A stretch of 64,000 nt of DNA from Krasilnikovozyma curviuscula (taxonomy: Eukaryota; Basidiomycota; Tremellomycetes; Cystofilobasidiales; Mrakiaceae), in contig MVAQ01000054.1 of NCBI GenBank assembly GCA_014825775.1, positions 41,610-105,609 of the forward strand. Reading direction: 5' to 3'. The translations under genes were made by a program, and so were the position numbers. Below, in pieces: positions 53,683 through 64,000 of the stretch. The notes beneath the pieces were generated by a model that saw only the letters and a list, made by a program, of their open reading frames with translations, did not search any database and had not been told where the DNA came from. The first letter of the stretch is position 1, and the number at the start of each line of letters is the position of its first letter.

Positions 53683-53885
53683 CTTGAAGTATTCAAATTA
53701 TACAGGGACAGCAGTTGAGGTTTTGAATGGGCGGTGAGGATTGGGTCGACTGGAGAGTGGGCAAAATTTCCAATGCGCCCGCTGATGAAACGCACAGAGA
53801 TAACGCCACATCAACCGAGAGGACGAAATGACGAGAGGGTCGAAGGTCTCTCCCACATCGTCGACTTAAAACCATCTCCCCAGCA
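53683..53885. promoter_or_regulatory. 203-bp bidirectional promoter (UTP6 / SDR)
   Basis: The two start codons face away from each other over 203 bp, so both promoters must lie here. The sequence is GC-balanced and lacks a clear TATA box, as expected for housekeeping genes. Shared control is inference. Confidence 0.55.
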
Positions 53886-55166
53886 ATGCAGAGATCTCTG
53901 GTCAGATATTCAGCCCAGGTAAAACATCACCACCCCTTCATATTGGTCCCCCTGTCGCTGATCCGCTGATGCTTCTATCTTACAGCTCTTCAACACGAGT
54001 CGACTCCAAAACAAGACGGTCCTCGTAACGGGAGCATCAAGTGGCATAGGTGCTGCCACCTCGTTGCTCTTTGCGAAGGTCAGCAACCAAATCGGTCCGT
54101 CGCCGTCTGTCGCTTGTGAACTCAATCTCGTCTCTTCTCCTGTTCAACGCAGGCCGGTGCTAACGTCATCTTGGCTGCTCGAAGGCTGCCAGAACTGGAA
54201 GCTGTGAAGAAGGTAGAATGATCTCTCTATCTGCTGCATTTCTTTGCTGTCCTTTCTTTTCCTATGGCGTCTTGCACATGCGAGTTAACCTCATCTCATC
54301 ACCTCCTTCATCACCTAGGCATGTCTTGAAGTCAACTCTACTGGCAAATTCACGACCGTTCAGGTGGATATGTCGAGCAGATCATCGATAACTTCGTCCA
54401 TAACCCCTCACCTTTCTACCGTCTCCATTCTCGTCAACAACGCCGGCCTGGTGAAAGGACTCGATAAAATTGGAGATATCATGGACGAAGATATTGATAT
54501 CATGCTCAATACTAACGTAGTGGGACTCATTCACTTGACTCAGCTGGTCGTAAAAGGTGCGCCCGGATTACACATCCTTGCTTCTTTGGTGACGCTTGCA
54601 ATCAGAGACACTTAAAGTGAATCTCCTTATTGCAGAGTTCAAGGCCAGGAATGATGGGCATGTTATCAACATAGGAAGCATAGCGGGACGAGAACCCTAC
54701 GCCGGGGGTGCGGTAAGTAACTCGAAAACAGCAACGATCAACTTCGCTTTCGTCCAGCAACTGACAGTTCTTTTTTAATGTTTTCTCAGATATACTGTGC
54801 TTCTAAACATGCTGTCCGCTCATTTACGACCTCGTTGCTCAAGGAACTTGTTGACACCGAGTGAGTTCGCCCCCTGTTCTTTCATTGCCTCTTAACCAAA
54901 ACTCGCGTCCATTGACCGCTTCCTGAAACAGCATTCGAGTCTCTGAAATTCAACCTGGAATGGTGGAAACGTCCTTCTCTCTCGTCCGATTTCGAGGGGA
55001 AGAATCACAAGCCAAAAAAGTGTACGAGGGGGTGGTGCCTCTGACAGGTGAAGATATCGCAGAGGAGATCGTCTGGGTAGCAATGAGACCTAAGCATGTG
55101 AATGTTGCTGAAGTCCTTGTGTTCCCCGTTCAGCAGGCTGCCGCTGGGATCGTTCATAGGAAGTGA
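53886..55166 (+). CDS. short-chain dehydrogenase (YMR226C/3-hydroxy acid dehydrogenase-like)
   Basis: Seven exons: 53886-53918, 53986-54078, 54153-54212, 54319-54556, 54636-54712, 54790-54860, 54932-55166; 268 residues. Classical SDR motifs are complete: TGASSGIG (cofactor loop), NNAG, catalytic Ser in INIGSIAGREPY and Tyr/Lys in AIYCASKHA, then IQPGMVETSFSLVRFRG. ILAARRLPEL after strand 2 (Arg-Arg) predicts NADPH. The VETSFSLVRF and V-F-P-V-Q-QA stretches near the end match the NADP-dependent 3-hydroxy acid/L-allo-threonine dehydrogenases (yeast YMR226C, bacterial YdfG). The likely reaction is reversible oxidation of 3-hydroxy acids or serine-type substrates. The first exon encodes 11 residues (MQRSLVRYSAQ) that might form part of a mitochondrial signal; this is weak. 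Confidence 0.93.
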
Positions 55167-55332
55167 GGATGGGCACAGGAGATGGAATACATTGTACGCC
55201 TCAGAAGCTCGACTAGCTAGCTGACTGGATCCTTCATCTGAATGACATCCTGTCACAAGCGAGACAAGAAAAACTTTTGATAGACACGGCCTCCGTAAAC
55301 AACAAAGAAATCGCTGGCTCGCACAAACTGGT

Positions 55333-55347
55333 CGCGCGCGCGAAAAA
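55333..55347 (+). promoter_or_regulatory. E2F/MBF-like GCG element upstream of kinesin-5
   Basis: A CGCGCGCGCGAAAAA run lies about 100 bp before the ATG. GCGCGAAA is the classical E2F core and resembles MBF targets. Given the mitotic role of the gene, cell-cycle regulation is plausible but inferred. Confidence 0.45.
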
Positions 55348-55444
55348 GCGTCTGGTGAAAATTGATTTCTTTTCGAAACGCAACACTCGAAAAACACGAC
55401 GCTCGTATCGACTGTCAATAGCAGAAAAGAAACTTCAAGCAAGT

Positions 55445-58400
55445 ATGTCGATGAACGGGAGAAGAGGCATCCCCAAGCCAGCTTCCTCTGTTCGGCCCAC
55501 AGCAGGTACCAAGCAGTTGGCAGAACCGGCAGGAGCCCTTCAGCCAACAATACTTACCAAACAGCCCAAGCAACCCGCCCCTTCAAGCAAATCATCTTTC
55601 AACACCAACACAGCTCAGTCAACAGCAACTGGGACCAAAAAGGATACAGTAGTAGCAGCAGCTGCAGAAGCAGAGGGCGTAAACATCAAAGTTGTCGTCC
55701 GTGTTCGAGGTCGAAGTCCCAAAGAAATCGCTGAGAATACACCTTCAATCGTAACAACCTCGCCTGAAGGATCATCCCTCTTTATTGAAACCTCATCAGC
55801 TGCAACCTCAGGTGGCGATCTCATCTCAAACTTGAACGGACCCATAGCGAGGGAGTATCAATTCGATAATGTTTTTGGGCCGGAGGCGGACCAAGAGCTG
55901 ATTTTCAACGAGGTGGTGAAGGAGGCTCTTGATGAAGTGTTGATGGGATTTAACTGTTCAATCTTCTGCTATGGACAGGTGAGTAAACTACTCAGTTGTT
56001 TGGCTGGTTCGTTTGTTCGATATTCAGAGGTGTTGTTTACTGATTTCACCCTTGGTGGCGGGCTAGACTGGAACTGGTAAAACCCACACAATGCAGGGAG
56101 ACCTCTCAGCAAACGTCATGGGTCGACCCAACGGTGAAGCCGGAATCCTCCCTCGAGTCCTTCATTCCCTCTTCTCCCAACTCGAGTCACCACTGTCTAC
56201 AACCGAATACACCGTAAAGGCCTCCTTCCTCGAACTCTACAACGAAGAAATCAGAGACTTACTCAGTCCCAACGTAACAAATGAGACAGGCGGACTGAAG
56301 GTCTTTGAAGATCTCAAAGCCGGAAAAGGTTGCGTCGTCGTCCAGGGTTTGGAAGAGTCTATCTTGCCAGACGCCAAAGCTGGGTTGGAAATTCTCAGGC
56401 AGGGGAGTCAGAGAAGAGAAGTCGGAGCTACCAACATGAACTCCCAGTCGTCAAGGTCGCATTCAGTATTCTCAATCACCGTTCACATCAAAGACTCCGC
56501 CGGTGGCTCCACGGAGGACTCTCTTCGCGTTGGGAAATTCAACCTTATCGATTTAGCTGGATCCGAGAACATTGGAAAATCCGGAGCTGAAAAAGGTAGA
56601 GCGCGTGAAGCAGGAATGATCAATCAGTCGCTGTTGACGTTGGGCAGGGTCATCAATGCTCTGGTTGAAAAGGAAAAACACATTCCATATAGGTAAGTGG
56701 TTTTCTATCTTCTCCTATGTTGAGTTGTTGTTATGCTTGACTAATACTGCATTCTTTCAGAGAGTCCAAGCTCACTCGTCTTTTGCAAGATTCGCTCGGC
56801 GGGAAAACGAAAACTCGCATCATTGCAACCATTTCACCGGCCAGAAACAGTATGGAAGAAACGCAGTCCACTCTTGATTATGCTGCAAGAGCTGGAAACA
56901 TCACCAACAAGCCGGAGCTAAACTTGAAGCTTACCAAGAGCGCCCTCATCAAGGAATACGTCAATGAAATCAATCGCTTGAAGGCTGACATCCACGTGAG
57001 CTTGTTCCTAGATTCGTGAGGTTAGACCGAATCTAAACATCTTTGTCTTTATTCTATCTACGTTGGTTGCAGGCGGCAAGAGAAAAAAACGGAATCACGG
57101 TCTCTCAAGAAACATGGGCCGAACTTCAACTCGAGAAGGACTTACATCGAACCAAAATCGACGAAGCAATTTCGCGCGAGAAGGCTTTGAACACTCAAAT
57201 GCAGAAATTGAAGGCCGATTTGGATGAATCTATGACTCTTATACTACAAAAGGAAGGTGAAGTCGCGTTGTCAAAGGTTGAACTTCAAGCGGCGGTGGAT
57301 GCGTTGATCGAGAAGGAAAACCACCTACAAGCTGTGAAGGCTGTTGCAGATGAGAGCGTTAGCGACGTCGCTGGACTGTTCAAGAAAATTAGTGAGTTGA
57401 TCCGGCGTATTTTCCGTTGGTAGAGCAATTGGCTGATTCTGGCGTATGGCGTGCTCTTCATCAGCTCGAAAGGAAAGCCTTCTGCTTACCAATAAGGAAG
57501 CGGTGAAATCTCACGGCAACTTCGTTGAACAGGGAGCGGCGTCCCTAGCAGCCACTTTACATCAGTTCAGGTCTGATCAAGACGGAATTCATACCAGTCT
57601 CATGAAACTCATTACACAGCAACAGAGAACATCGACTGCTGTATGTTAACGTTACTATCCTCTCTTCGCAACCCACTTCTCACGTTCCTGTTCGTTCCCA
57701 GTCGCTGGATGATGGCGTCAGCAAACTAGACTCGGCAGCAGCCGTACTGGCACAGAGCTTAACGGGTCTTCAAGGTGTCTGGGAAACCTCATCCAAAAGC
57801 TGGTCTACCTGGGCATTAGAAGTAGAACAGGCTGGTGCCGACATTGCATCAACACTAGACCAAGCTGCTGAACTCACAACGCAGAACCTGGAGAATGGTG
57901 TTAATACTGTCCTTTTGACAGTACAAGCAAATCTAGCGATGGTATGTACTCGTTATAGTGCTTTGATCGTCCAGATCCTGGTGGTTGACATGGAATGCTA
58001 ATCTAACCATCTGTCTTACTCTTTGACTCTAGCTCGCCGAAATCTCACAATCTTTCGATTCCAAGACAACTGAATTTTCGGATCAAGTTCTGTCAATATC
58101 TCAGTCTCAGAAAGCATCGCTTACATCATTCCGACAACAAGTTCTCAAAATAGCTTTGGAGGAATCTCAACGTCAATCCAAGGCTCTCAAGATCAACACA
58201 ACTCTGGAGACGACTCGTTCGGCTGGTCTGCAACAACAACTGAGCTTTATTGAAAAACAGCGCCAGATGCACGTAAGTGCTTTGAAGCAGCTTGAAGATC
58301 AAGAGTCTTTGATTAGAGCCGAAGCCGACAAGCTGGAGCGTGAGTTCTCGGAGATGAACACAGTTGAGAATCTCAGATGCGAAGCAATGCGGTCCATGTC

Positions 58401-59534
58401 TGAGATGGCTAACAATTATCTGAGAGTACTTGAGGATGGACTTAGCAGCCTTGCTGGAAGCTCAAAGCATTCCTTAGATACTGTGGAAGCAGTTAGTCAA
58501 CGGACATTAGAGGTAAGATATTGATTTGAGTCTGTTTGCCTTGCTCGTTTCTAACTCTTTCGAGTGTAGGCACGCGGCTTAGTTTCGAAATCAGTGGCTT
58601 CTGAGCTCCAAGCATTCCAAAATAAATTCGCTGCTAGCTGTGACAAAGATATGGCTCTAGTGAATACGCGGATCGAGCGTATTCAATCTATCACTTCGGA
58701 AGGTGAGCCACAAATCTCTACCTCAGTTCAGGTAAAATCAACTGACCTCTTCACTATTTATCACTCAAAGCTGCTACCCAAAACACTGATCTGTCCCATA
58801 TCTACGGAGAATGTGTTGACTCGGTTCAATCGGATGTCAAGGCGTCGCTCAAAGATGTGCGACAGTCCATCATCTCCACATCTTCCGACCTATCATCTTT
58901 CTACGCCTCTTCTTTATCTTCCGTGAGTATTATGTCAAGGCTTGATTTGGTATAGCTTTTAAACATATTTTCTTTCTACCAGGTCTCTGCTTCAACTTCC
59001 TCAGTGCAGACCGCCATGGAATCCTCAGCTTCAAATGTGACGGCACTCATTTCCTCCTATCAATCTTTTGCTCAAAATGGTATTCAAGACTACGTTAAAA
59101 CAGGGTCGACACCGCTCAAACGAACTTGGAAATATCCTGTTGGTATTCCAGCCCCTATAAATGCTGAAGGGAAAGACCTGTTCGTGGAACTCACCGAGTC
59201 AATGTCTACATCCTCGTTGACCACCTCACCCAACAGCGTCAGCAGTGTGAGTCGACCAGAGAGTATATCTTCGATGGCGGATGATGAACTTCAAGAGACA
59301 AAAAAATATCAAATACCCCTTCAAGATGAGAACACGCAACCTGAACGAATTCTCCAGCGCACTAACTCGTTCTCAAAGTTGAACAGCTCGACTAAGAAGA
59401 TGAAACCGATCCTGGAGTCTTCCGTTGGGCGAGCCAAAGAAGGCGTTGCGTTGAGTGAGCATGCCTCAAATATCCCCCTGAATAGAAGTCTTTCGAGTAG
59501 AGCAGGTGGTGGAGGTGGAAGGAAAAAGGTTTAG
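55445..59534 (+). CDS. kinesin-5 (BimC/Eg5/Cin8/Cut7) motor
   Basis: Ten exons: 55445-55978, 56067-56692, 56761-56995, 57073-57391, 57465-57640, 57702-57941, 58033-58512, 58570-58702, 58771-58922, 58983-59534; 1148 residues. The motor domain begins near residue 78 (KVVVRVRGR, the fungal BimC variant of RCRP). It has the P-loop [10 protein letters not shown] (split by intron 1), [38 protein letters not shown] and neck segment [12 protein letters not shown]. Long coiled-coil segments follow. The tail near residue 1005 carries a BimC box, TGSTPLKR, the conserved CDK1 site required for spindle targeting. Kinesin-5 tetramers slide antiparallel microtubules apart and are needed for bipolar spindles. 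The gene converges with the proteasome beta-6 gene over 258 bp. Confidence 0.96.
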
Positions 59535-59792
59535 ACTGAAGTTGTTGTGGGCGTCGCTTTACAATACGTCTGTGCTCGATTGTCATCTACGAGTCACATT
59601 GTTGATCAAGAGTAGCAGGTACAGATCATAGCTGTAATAGATGAGTTCTCTACATAGTAATATTATATTTGTGTACTCTTGTTCGACATCCGCATAGTTA
59701 CCCATAACTTGATACCATTTTGTACCGTACCTAGTCTTGCAGAGCGCATCCTGTTTCGGCTTGAAATCGTACATTAAAAAAACCTTCCTGAC

Positions 59793-60980
59793 CTAGTCCT
59801 TCTTCAATTCCTTCCTGACCAACAAAATCTTCGTCTCTTTTCCACCAACTGTACCTAAACTTTCAAGGACCTCGACACCCGGCGCACTATCCAGACCACC
59901 AAGAGCAGCTTCACCAGCTTCAACAGTAATGACAACAAACATTTCTAGTCCATCGCCAACCTCAATGTGTCGTTCGGTTGCCGAGGTGAAGGTGTCGGTG
60001 ACAAGAGCGAGAACTTTAGTGAGCGGCAACATCCCTGGAACTGGTGGAACGACACCTTCTGGGTATGTCTGGTTACGGTAGTAGACCTGAATGGAAGGAG
60101 ATACCATCAGCACCAAGGAACATGTCGGAACATGTCGGCTAAGAAAAATGGCGTACCTGATTATCCAGGAAGGGTTGAATAAGAGATTGAGCAGCACCAG
60201 CCGCCCTACAGAATTCTCTCTCATACGATCCAACGGGGTCAAAGGAGTAAACAGCGCCGGAACCTACAGCAGCATGAGCAGTATAGAAAAAAGACCACCT
60301 GTCAATAAGCAGCATAGGTAATTGCCCAAGCCAAGCTTTCCACCGGCATCATTAATAATTAGTCAACTTACCATCAGTCTCATCAATACCACCGAGGATG
60401 GCGTAGCAATAGTATGGGAAGAATCGTTTTCCATAGAGAAGGGATTGTATGAGACGAGCGATCGATTTTATTGGCATCTGCTTGTTGTGTTCATGCGTGT
60501 ACCACTGGAGAAAGACGATAGAAATAGATCTCTTTAGGGAAAGGGCAAGGAACAGCTGTAATGACGGTGTTGGTTTACCTCTAGTCGCTGTTTGATTCTC
60601 TTATACAAGGCCTTTCCATCTGCTGCGAATCCGTTCAGTGCCAATACCGCCGTATCCGTCCTAAATTACCATGACAAGCCATTAAAGTCAATCTGTTACT
60701 GCCCTTTGGAAAGATGGTCAAGGTTCAGAAAAGAACACTCACAGTCTGAAGACCTTTGGACAGTATCTCGTCTGAATGGAATATCCTGTACTCTGTCTGG
60801 TGTCACCAGCGACGACTGTGAAGTTGGGCCCAGCAATAGCTAGAATCTGGAGACAGTCATGTTTGGTGAGGAGAAGTAGAAACTCGAGTCAGCCGTAGGC
60901 ACGAAAGGGAGAACAGAGATTAATAACGGATGAAGACGTACTGTTCCACCATTCTGGTCGTATGGATCAAATCGAGACAT
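59793..60980 (-). CDS. PRE7: 20S proteasome subunit beta-6 (Pre7/PSMB1)
   Basis: Six exons: 60980-60942, 60846-60743, 60660-60579, 60504-60372, 60263-60157, 60086-59793; 252 residues. [58 protein letters not shown] and [15 protein letters not shown] align with beta-6, one of the non-catalytic beta subunits. The usual catalytic N-terminal Thr of beta-1, -2 and -5 is not required here. The subunit sits in the outer-facing part of the beta ring. The C-terminal 50 residues carry an insertion-like stretch ([20 protein letters not shown]) compared with human PSMB1, slightly longer than usual. Confidence 0.95.
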
Positions 60981-61470
60981 CGTGTAGATAAATCCTAGTA
61001 ATGAACCTGTTGAGGGATGTGAAGATTTGCTGGCTGAGAAGAATTGGGTCGAAATCGAGATGTTGAGTATGGGTGGGCTGCGAAAGCTCCAGCGAATCTC
61101 GAGGTTGCCAGGCGCGAGGGATTTTGAGGAAGATTTCCTTTGTATTTTTTGCACTCTGAAGGAAACACTCTATGGGGCAGAAACTTGGAATCTCGGATAT
61201 TTCCTGTTTTCGATTTGCAATCTAGATCTGCAACTAAGCAGTTAGAGGTCAGCGTTGAACTACCATGCTCATTATCAGCTGTCGGTTTCTCATTCCGCTG
61301 TGCATTCTTTGTATTGTTTCACTTGGGATCTATTCCGAAGGGGAAGGGGAAAAGAGAGAGTGGTTCTTCTGGCCTCGTAGACAGAATTTCATAGCAGTAG
61401 TGCTTGCGCAACAACCAGATCAAATCGAAGCGTAACCTAAGCCCAAAGTTCGAGCTACAACGGATGCTAT
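60981..61470. other. intergenic spacer with beta-6 promoter
   Basis: 490 bp between the beta-6 start and the RidA stop. No PACE/Rpn4-type GGTGGCAAA element is present. The open frames (to 84 codons, plus strand) are not supported. Confidence 0.5.
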
Positions 61471-62470
61471 TCATTCGGTCCAAGCAGTACACTATGGTGA
61501 AGAATAGGAACAGAGGAAAGAAACAAAAGTGATAGAGTCACCATCCCAGCTCAGCGATACACACAAATCAACCAGAGCAGGCTTACTTCGATTTCGATAT
61601 CCGTGTTGAATGGCAAGGACTTGACAGCAACTAATGTAGGACAGAAGAATGATGAATTTAAAGCCAGTTAATGATTCCGAAGCAATGAACGATCAACGCA
61701 ATGTTCATGGGATGTCGATGACCGATGACATACCACAAGTTCTGGCAGGCATGGGTTTAGGCATAACCTCAGCATACGCTACAACAGTTGGAATAGTAAG
61801 CAAATAATCTGTTGGGTAGAAATATTTTCTAGTTACCTTCGTTGATAGCTTCGAAATTGGCAAAATCTGTCATGCTGCGGTTATAAGCATATATTCTATT
61901 GGATTCTCGAAGTCTGCCAGAAACATACCAGTGATGAAAAGGTTCACCTTCAAGATATGCTGTAAATCTGAACCCGCGGCTAGAAGGATATTTTCAATGT
62001 TCTTGATAGCTTGCTCTGGATGCGGCGGACCAGAGGGGCGAATACCTTTGAGTTTGTTTTGGACTTCAAAGGCTCACCAGGGAACTGACTGACTTGTTCT
62101 AGCTCTGATGTCTCCCTCTACCATGACTCCAAACTCCTTCGTCATTCCAATTTGACCTGGAAAAGGGAAACAAACATGAGCTGAAGCGTGATAAACTTGA
62201 CTGGGTCAAACCCCTTCTTACCTGAGACGTAGACCATGTTTCCTGTAATGAAGCAATTTTTGTGAGATGTAACAACAGACGGTAGTACAAGACAGGCAGC
62301 CTACCAGCTCTAATGGCCTGGGCTGGTTTAAGCCAGCACGAAACGGTGCGTCTAATCAGTTGACTTCTGATCCAGCTTCAAGGTTCAAAGCGCTCACAGA
62401 ACACTGGCATCGGCTTGTGAGCCTCAGTCGTGAAGATTTCCTCCTTTTTGAAAGGTGGTAGAGATGACAT
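61471..62470 (-). CDS. RidA/YjgF/YER057c-type reactive enamine/imine deaminase
   Basis: Nine exons: 62470-62398, 62322-62305, 62242-62222, 62156-62094, 62015-61929, 61866-61837, 61778-61734, 61630-61587, 61491-61471; 133 residues, the normal size. The spliced protein reads MSSLPPFKKEEIF, QAIRAGNMVYVSGQIGMT, GDIRARTKQAIKNIENIL, KVNLFITDFANFEAINEAYA, MPARTCVAVKSLPFNTDIEI. The conserved Arg that binds the substrate carboxylate is in PARTCVAV, and the family C-terminal Glu is in DIEIE. RidA hydrolyses 2-aminoacrylate and related imines released by PLP enzymes. No mitochondrial presequence is seen. Most exons are tiny (18, 21, 21, 30, 44, 45 nt), so gene finders may miss it; no long ORF marks this locus. 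Confidence 0.9.
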
Positions 62471-62836
62471 CCGAGAATCTGGATTTGAAACTCCTGTGCA
62501 TGCCAAACGGTTATCAGACGTTCTGATATATATGTATACATGTAAATATAAAGAGGCACACTAACCAAATATTGATCCGAGGTGTTGATGAAGTGATGAA
62601 AGATGACGGGTACTTCCGAAGCAAATGGCAGTTGCGTGCGTGGCTGTCCGCACCGCGCGACTGGTTAGAACAAGCCACAAGAGATCAACACCAGAAGTTC
62701 TCACTCGAAAAGTCTGTTTTGGCGAATTCTCTCAGTTCAGCAGTTCAGCAGTTCCTTGCGTGTGACAATATTAAATTAGGTCGAGACCCATATCGATATT
62801 ATCGCGTGGGTTTGAAAGACCCATTTTGGGGGCAGC
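62471..62836. other. RidA promoter and FAHD1 3' flank
   Basis: 366 bp. An AT-rich TATATATGTATACATG stretch at about 62526-62541 lies 55-70 bp before the RidA start and may serve as a core promoter. Confidence 0.45.
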
Positions 62837-63953
62837 TTACTTCTTTTCTACAAACTCGTATCCACCAAGTCTATCCTTCACGTAGAAGTCCAACTCTGCC
62901 AACTCGCTCTCACCTGTGCCTTCTAGCGACGTAGACAACCCGACCTTGATTTCATCTCCGTCAACCACTTGACCGACTCCTGAGGGAGTGCCTGTCAGTA
63001 TCAAATCTCCTGACTATGAGAATAACCAGAATAAGTTGAGGGTAGCCAGAAGACAGGCCGAGGAGAAAGACGGCGAGAGTAGGCGAAGGTGTAGATCACA
63101 GGTTTCAGTATGATTGGCAGTCAGCAATAAGATGAACAAACTTACATTGAGAGTCATGATAGAAGTCACGTGTTCAATTAGCGTGGGTACATCAAAGATC
63201 ATATGTGACGTGACACCGTTTTGTTTGAATGAATCATTGACCTGAGCGAACGACCGACGCAACCTTCAAGTCAGATGCGAAACGGCTTGTACTGGAAGCA
63301 GCAGCGCCAGGAAACTAACGGACCTTCAACCAGATTCCAAGATTTCCTGGTTCTGGAATTTTTTCTTTGGGGATGAAGTCACTGTTGGTGGGCAGTCAGA
63401 CAAAAAGGAAAATCAGTAGGAAGAAAGGTCCATTTTGAAGTTACTCCTCCGTAGAAAATAAAGGTTGGATAAATCGGATCTACGCTCACCCAATTGGAAG
63501 GAAAGTGTCCATTCCCTTTGCTGCCGACCAAGGTAGACCTTTACCTTTGACCTGATCTTGTATATTTCGGGCCGTCATGTCGATACAGAGAGCTGAAGAA
63601 GGATGATTTCAATAGAAAGGTGCTTGATCAGTTTTCATTCAGTCTTATTTGACTCTTCTTCTTCTATGGGGCAGTGTATTGAAGTGGGGGGAGACGGCAC
63701 TAGGAAGGGAGGGGAATGAACGAGAGGTACTAACCATATCCAGCGACGTGGTCCATTGCAGATTCCTTCTTTACATTTTTAGCCTCTGAACCAATCACGA
63801 CAGCCAGTTCAACCTCAAAATGGGCCTTGACACCCTTTGGGATCTCTATCGTGCCCTTGTTGGCTAAAAACGAGCTCGGGGGTTTGAGGAAGAAGAATGG
63901 CTCTTTCGGGACAGCGTTACCAAGCTCCTTTGCGTGGGCCACATAGTTCCTGC
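62837..63953 (-). CDS. FAHD1-like fumarylacetoacetate hydrolase-family protein, 5'-truncated by window
   Basis: Visible exons: 63953-63735, 63592-63490, 63381-63324, 63241-63146, 63013-62837; 217 residues. The first exon(s) lie right of the window: the exon at 63953 begins inside a codon after an acceptor (CTACCAG) and encodes (G)RNYVAHAKELGNAVPKEPFF, the conserved FAHD1 start minus its ~20 N-terminal residues. Metal-binding acids sit in HFEVELAVVIG and DMTARN. WSAAKGMDTF, IPKEKIPEPGNLGIWLKVN, SHMIFDVPTLIEHVTSIMTL and GDLILTGTPSGVGQV are diagnostic. FAHD1 acts as a mitochondrial acylpyruvase and oxaloacetate decarboxylase. A Met frame starting at 63987 would replace the conserved start with intron sequence and is rejected. 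It lies on the same strand just upstream of RidA. Confidence 0.93.
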
Positions 63954-64000
63954 CTGGTAGGGAGGATAATTGAGCCAGATACAGCATTAGAGAGTGGAGG

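Noticed and set aside
63954..63987. Met start at 63987 for the FAHD1-like protein
   Set aside because: The first 12 codons read through a pyrimidine-rich acceptor region and replace the conserved N-terminus; the true first exon must lie beyond the window.

Overview
This is a window of a fungal nuclear genome, most likely a basidiomycete and probably Tremellomycetes-like. The evidence is dense coding on both strands, many short introns (about 45-110 nt, GT-AG plus two GC-AG), roughly 3 to 14 introns per gene, and gene families with fungal architecture such as Pcl cyclin, PNS1/CTL transporter, bifunctional-length C1-THF synthase, kinesin-5 and an EF-hand MscS channel. Genus cannot be fixed from the sequence alone. 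I see no rRNA, tRNA, CRISPR, prophage or intact transposon. All exon models below were built by hand, requiring splice consensus, phase continuity and family-like protein sequence.

Layout, left to right: 3' end of SGT1 (+); a small acidic Gon7-like protein (+); a GMC oxidoreductase (+); a Ser/Thr-rich wall-sensor-like membrane protein (-); an EF-hand MscS channel (-); a large unrecognised N-terminally anchored protein (-); a 2.3-kb gene-poor stretch; a CTL/PNS1 transporter (+); a remarkably cysteine-rich NmrA-like protein (+); RPA1/RFA1 (+); an OCRL-type inositol 5-phosphatase (+); C1-tetrahydrofolate synthase (+); a 2.7-kb promoter region followed by a Pho85-type cyclin (+); a Dnf-type P4-ATPase (-); a second NmrA-like gene with ordinary cysteine content and, beside it, a decayed third copy (-); UTP6 (-) divergent from a short-chain dehydrogenase (+); kinesin-5 (+) convergent with proteasome beta-6 (-); a RidA gene built from tiny exons (-); and the 3' part of an FAHD1-like hydrolase (-).

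Most genes are housekeeping and unrelated in function. Several serve the cell cycle or DNA metabolism (RFA1, Pcl cyclin, kinesin-5), and the cyclin and kinesin have MBF/E2F-like GCG motifs upstream. The most unusual content is the NmrA-like family. One of three copies in the window carries about 32 cysteines in 298 residues, including CCC and CC clusters, while its nearest paralogue, about 26 kb away, carries 2. The copies share exon boundaries, differ by clear intron gains or losses, and two have TATA boxes. This is the best candidate for an undescribed system: a dehydrogenase-like scaffold apparently turned into a cysteine-rich, possibly metal- or redox-handling protein.
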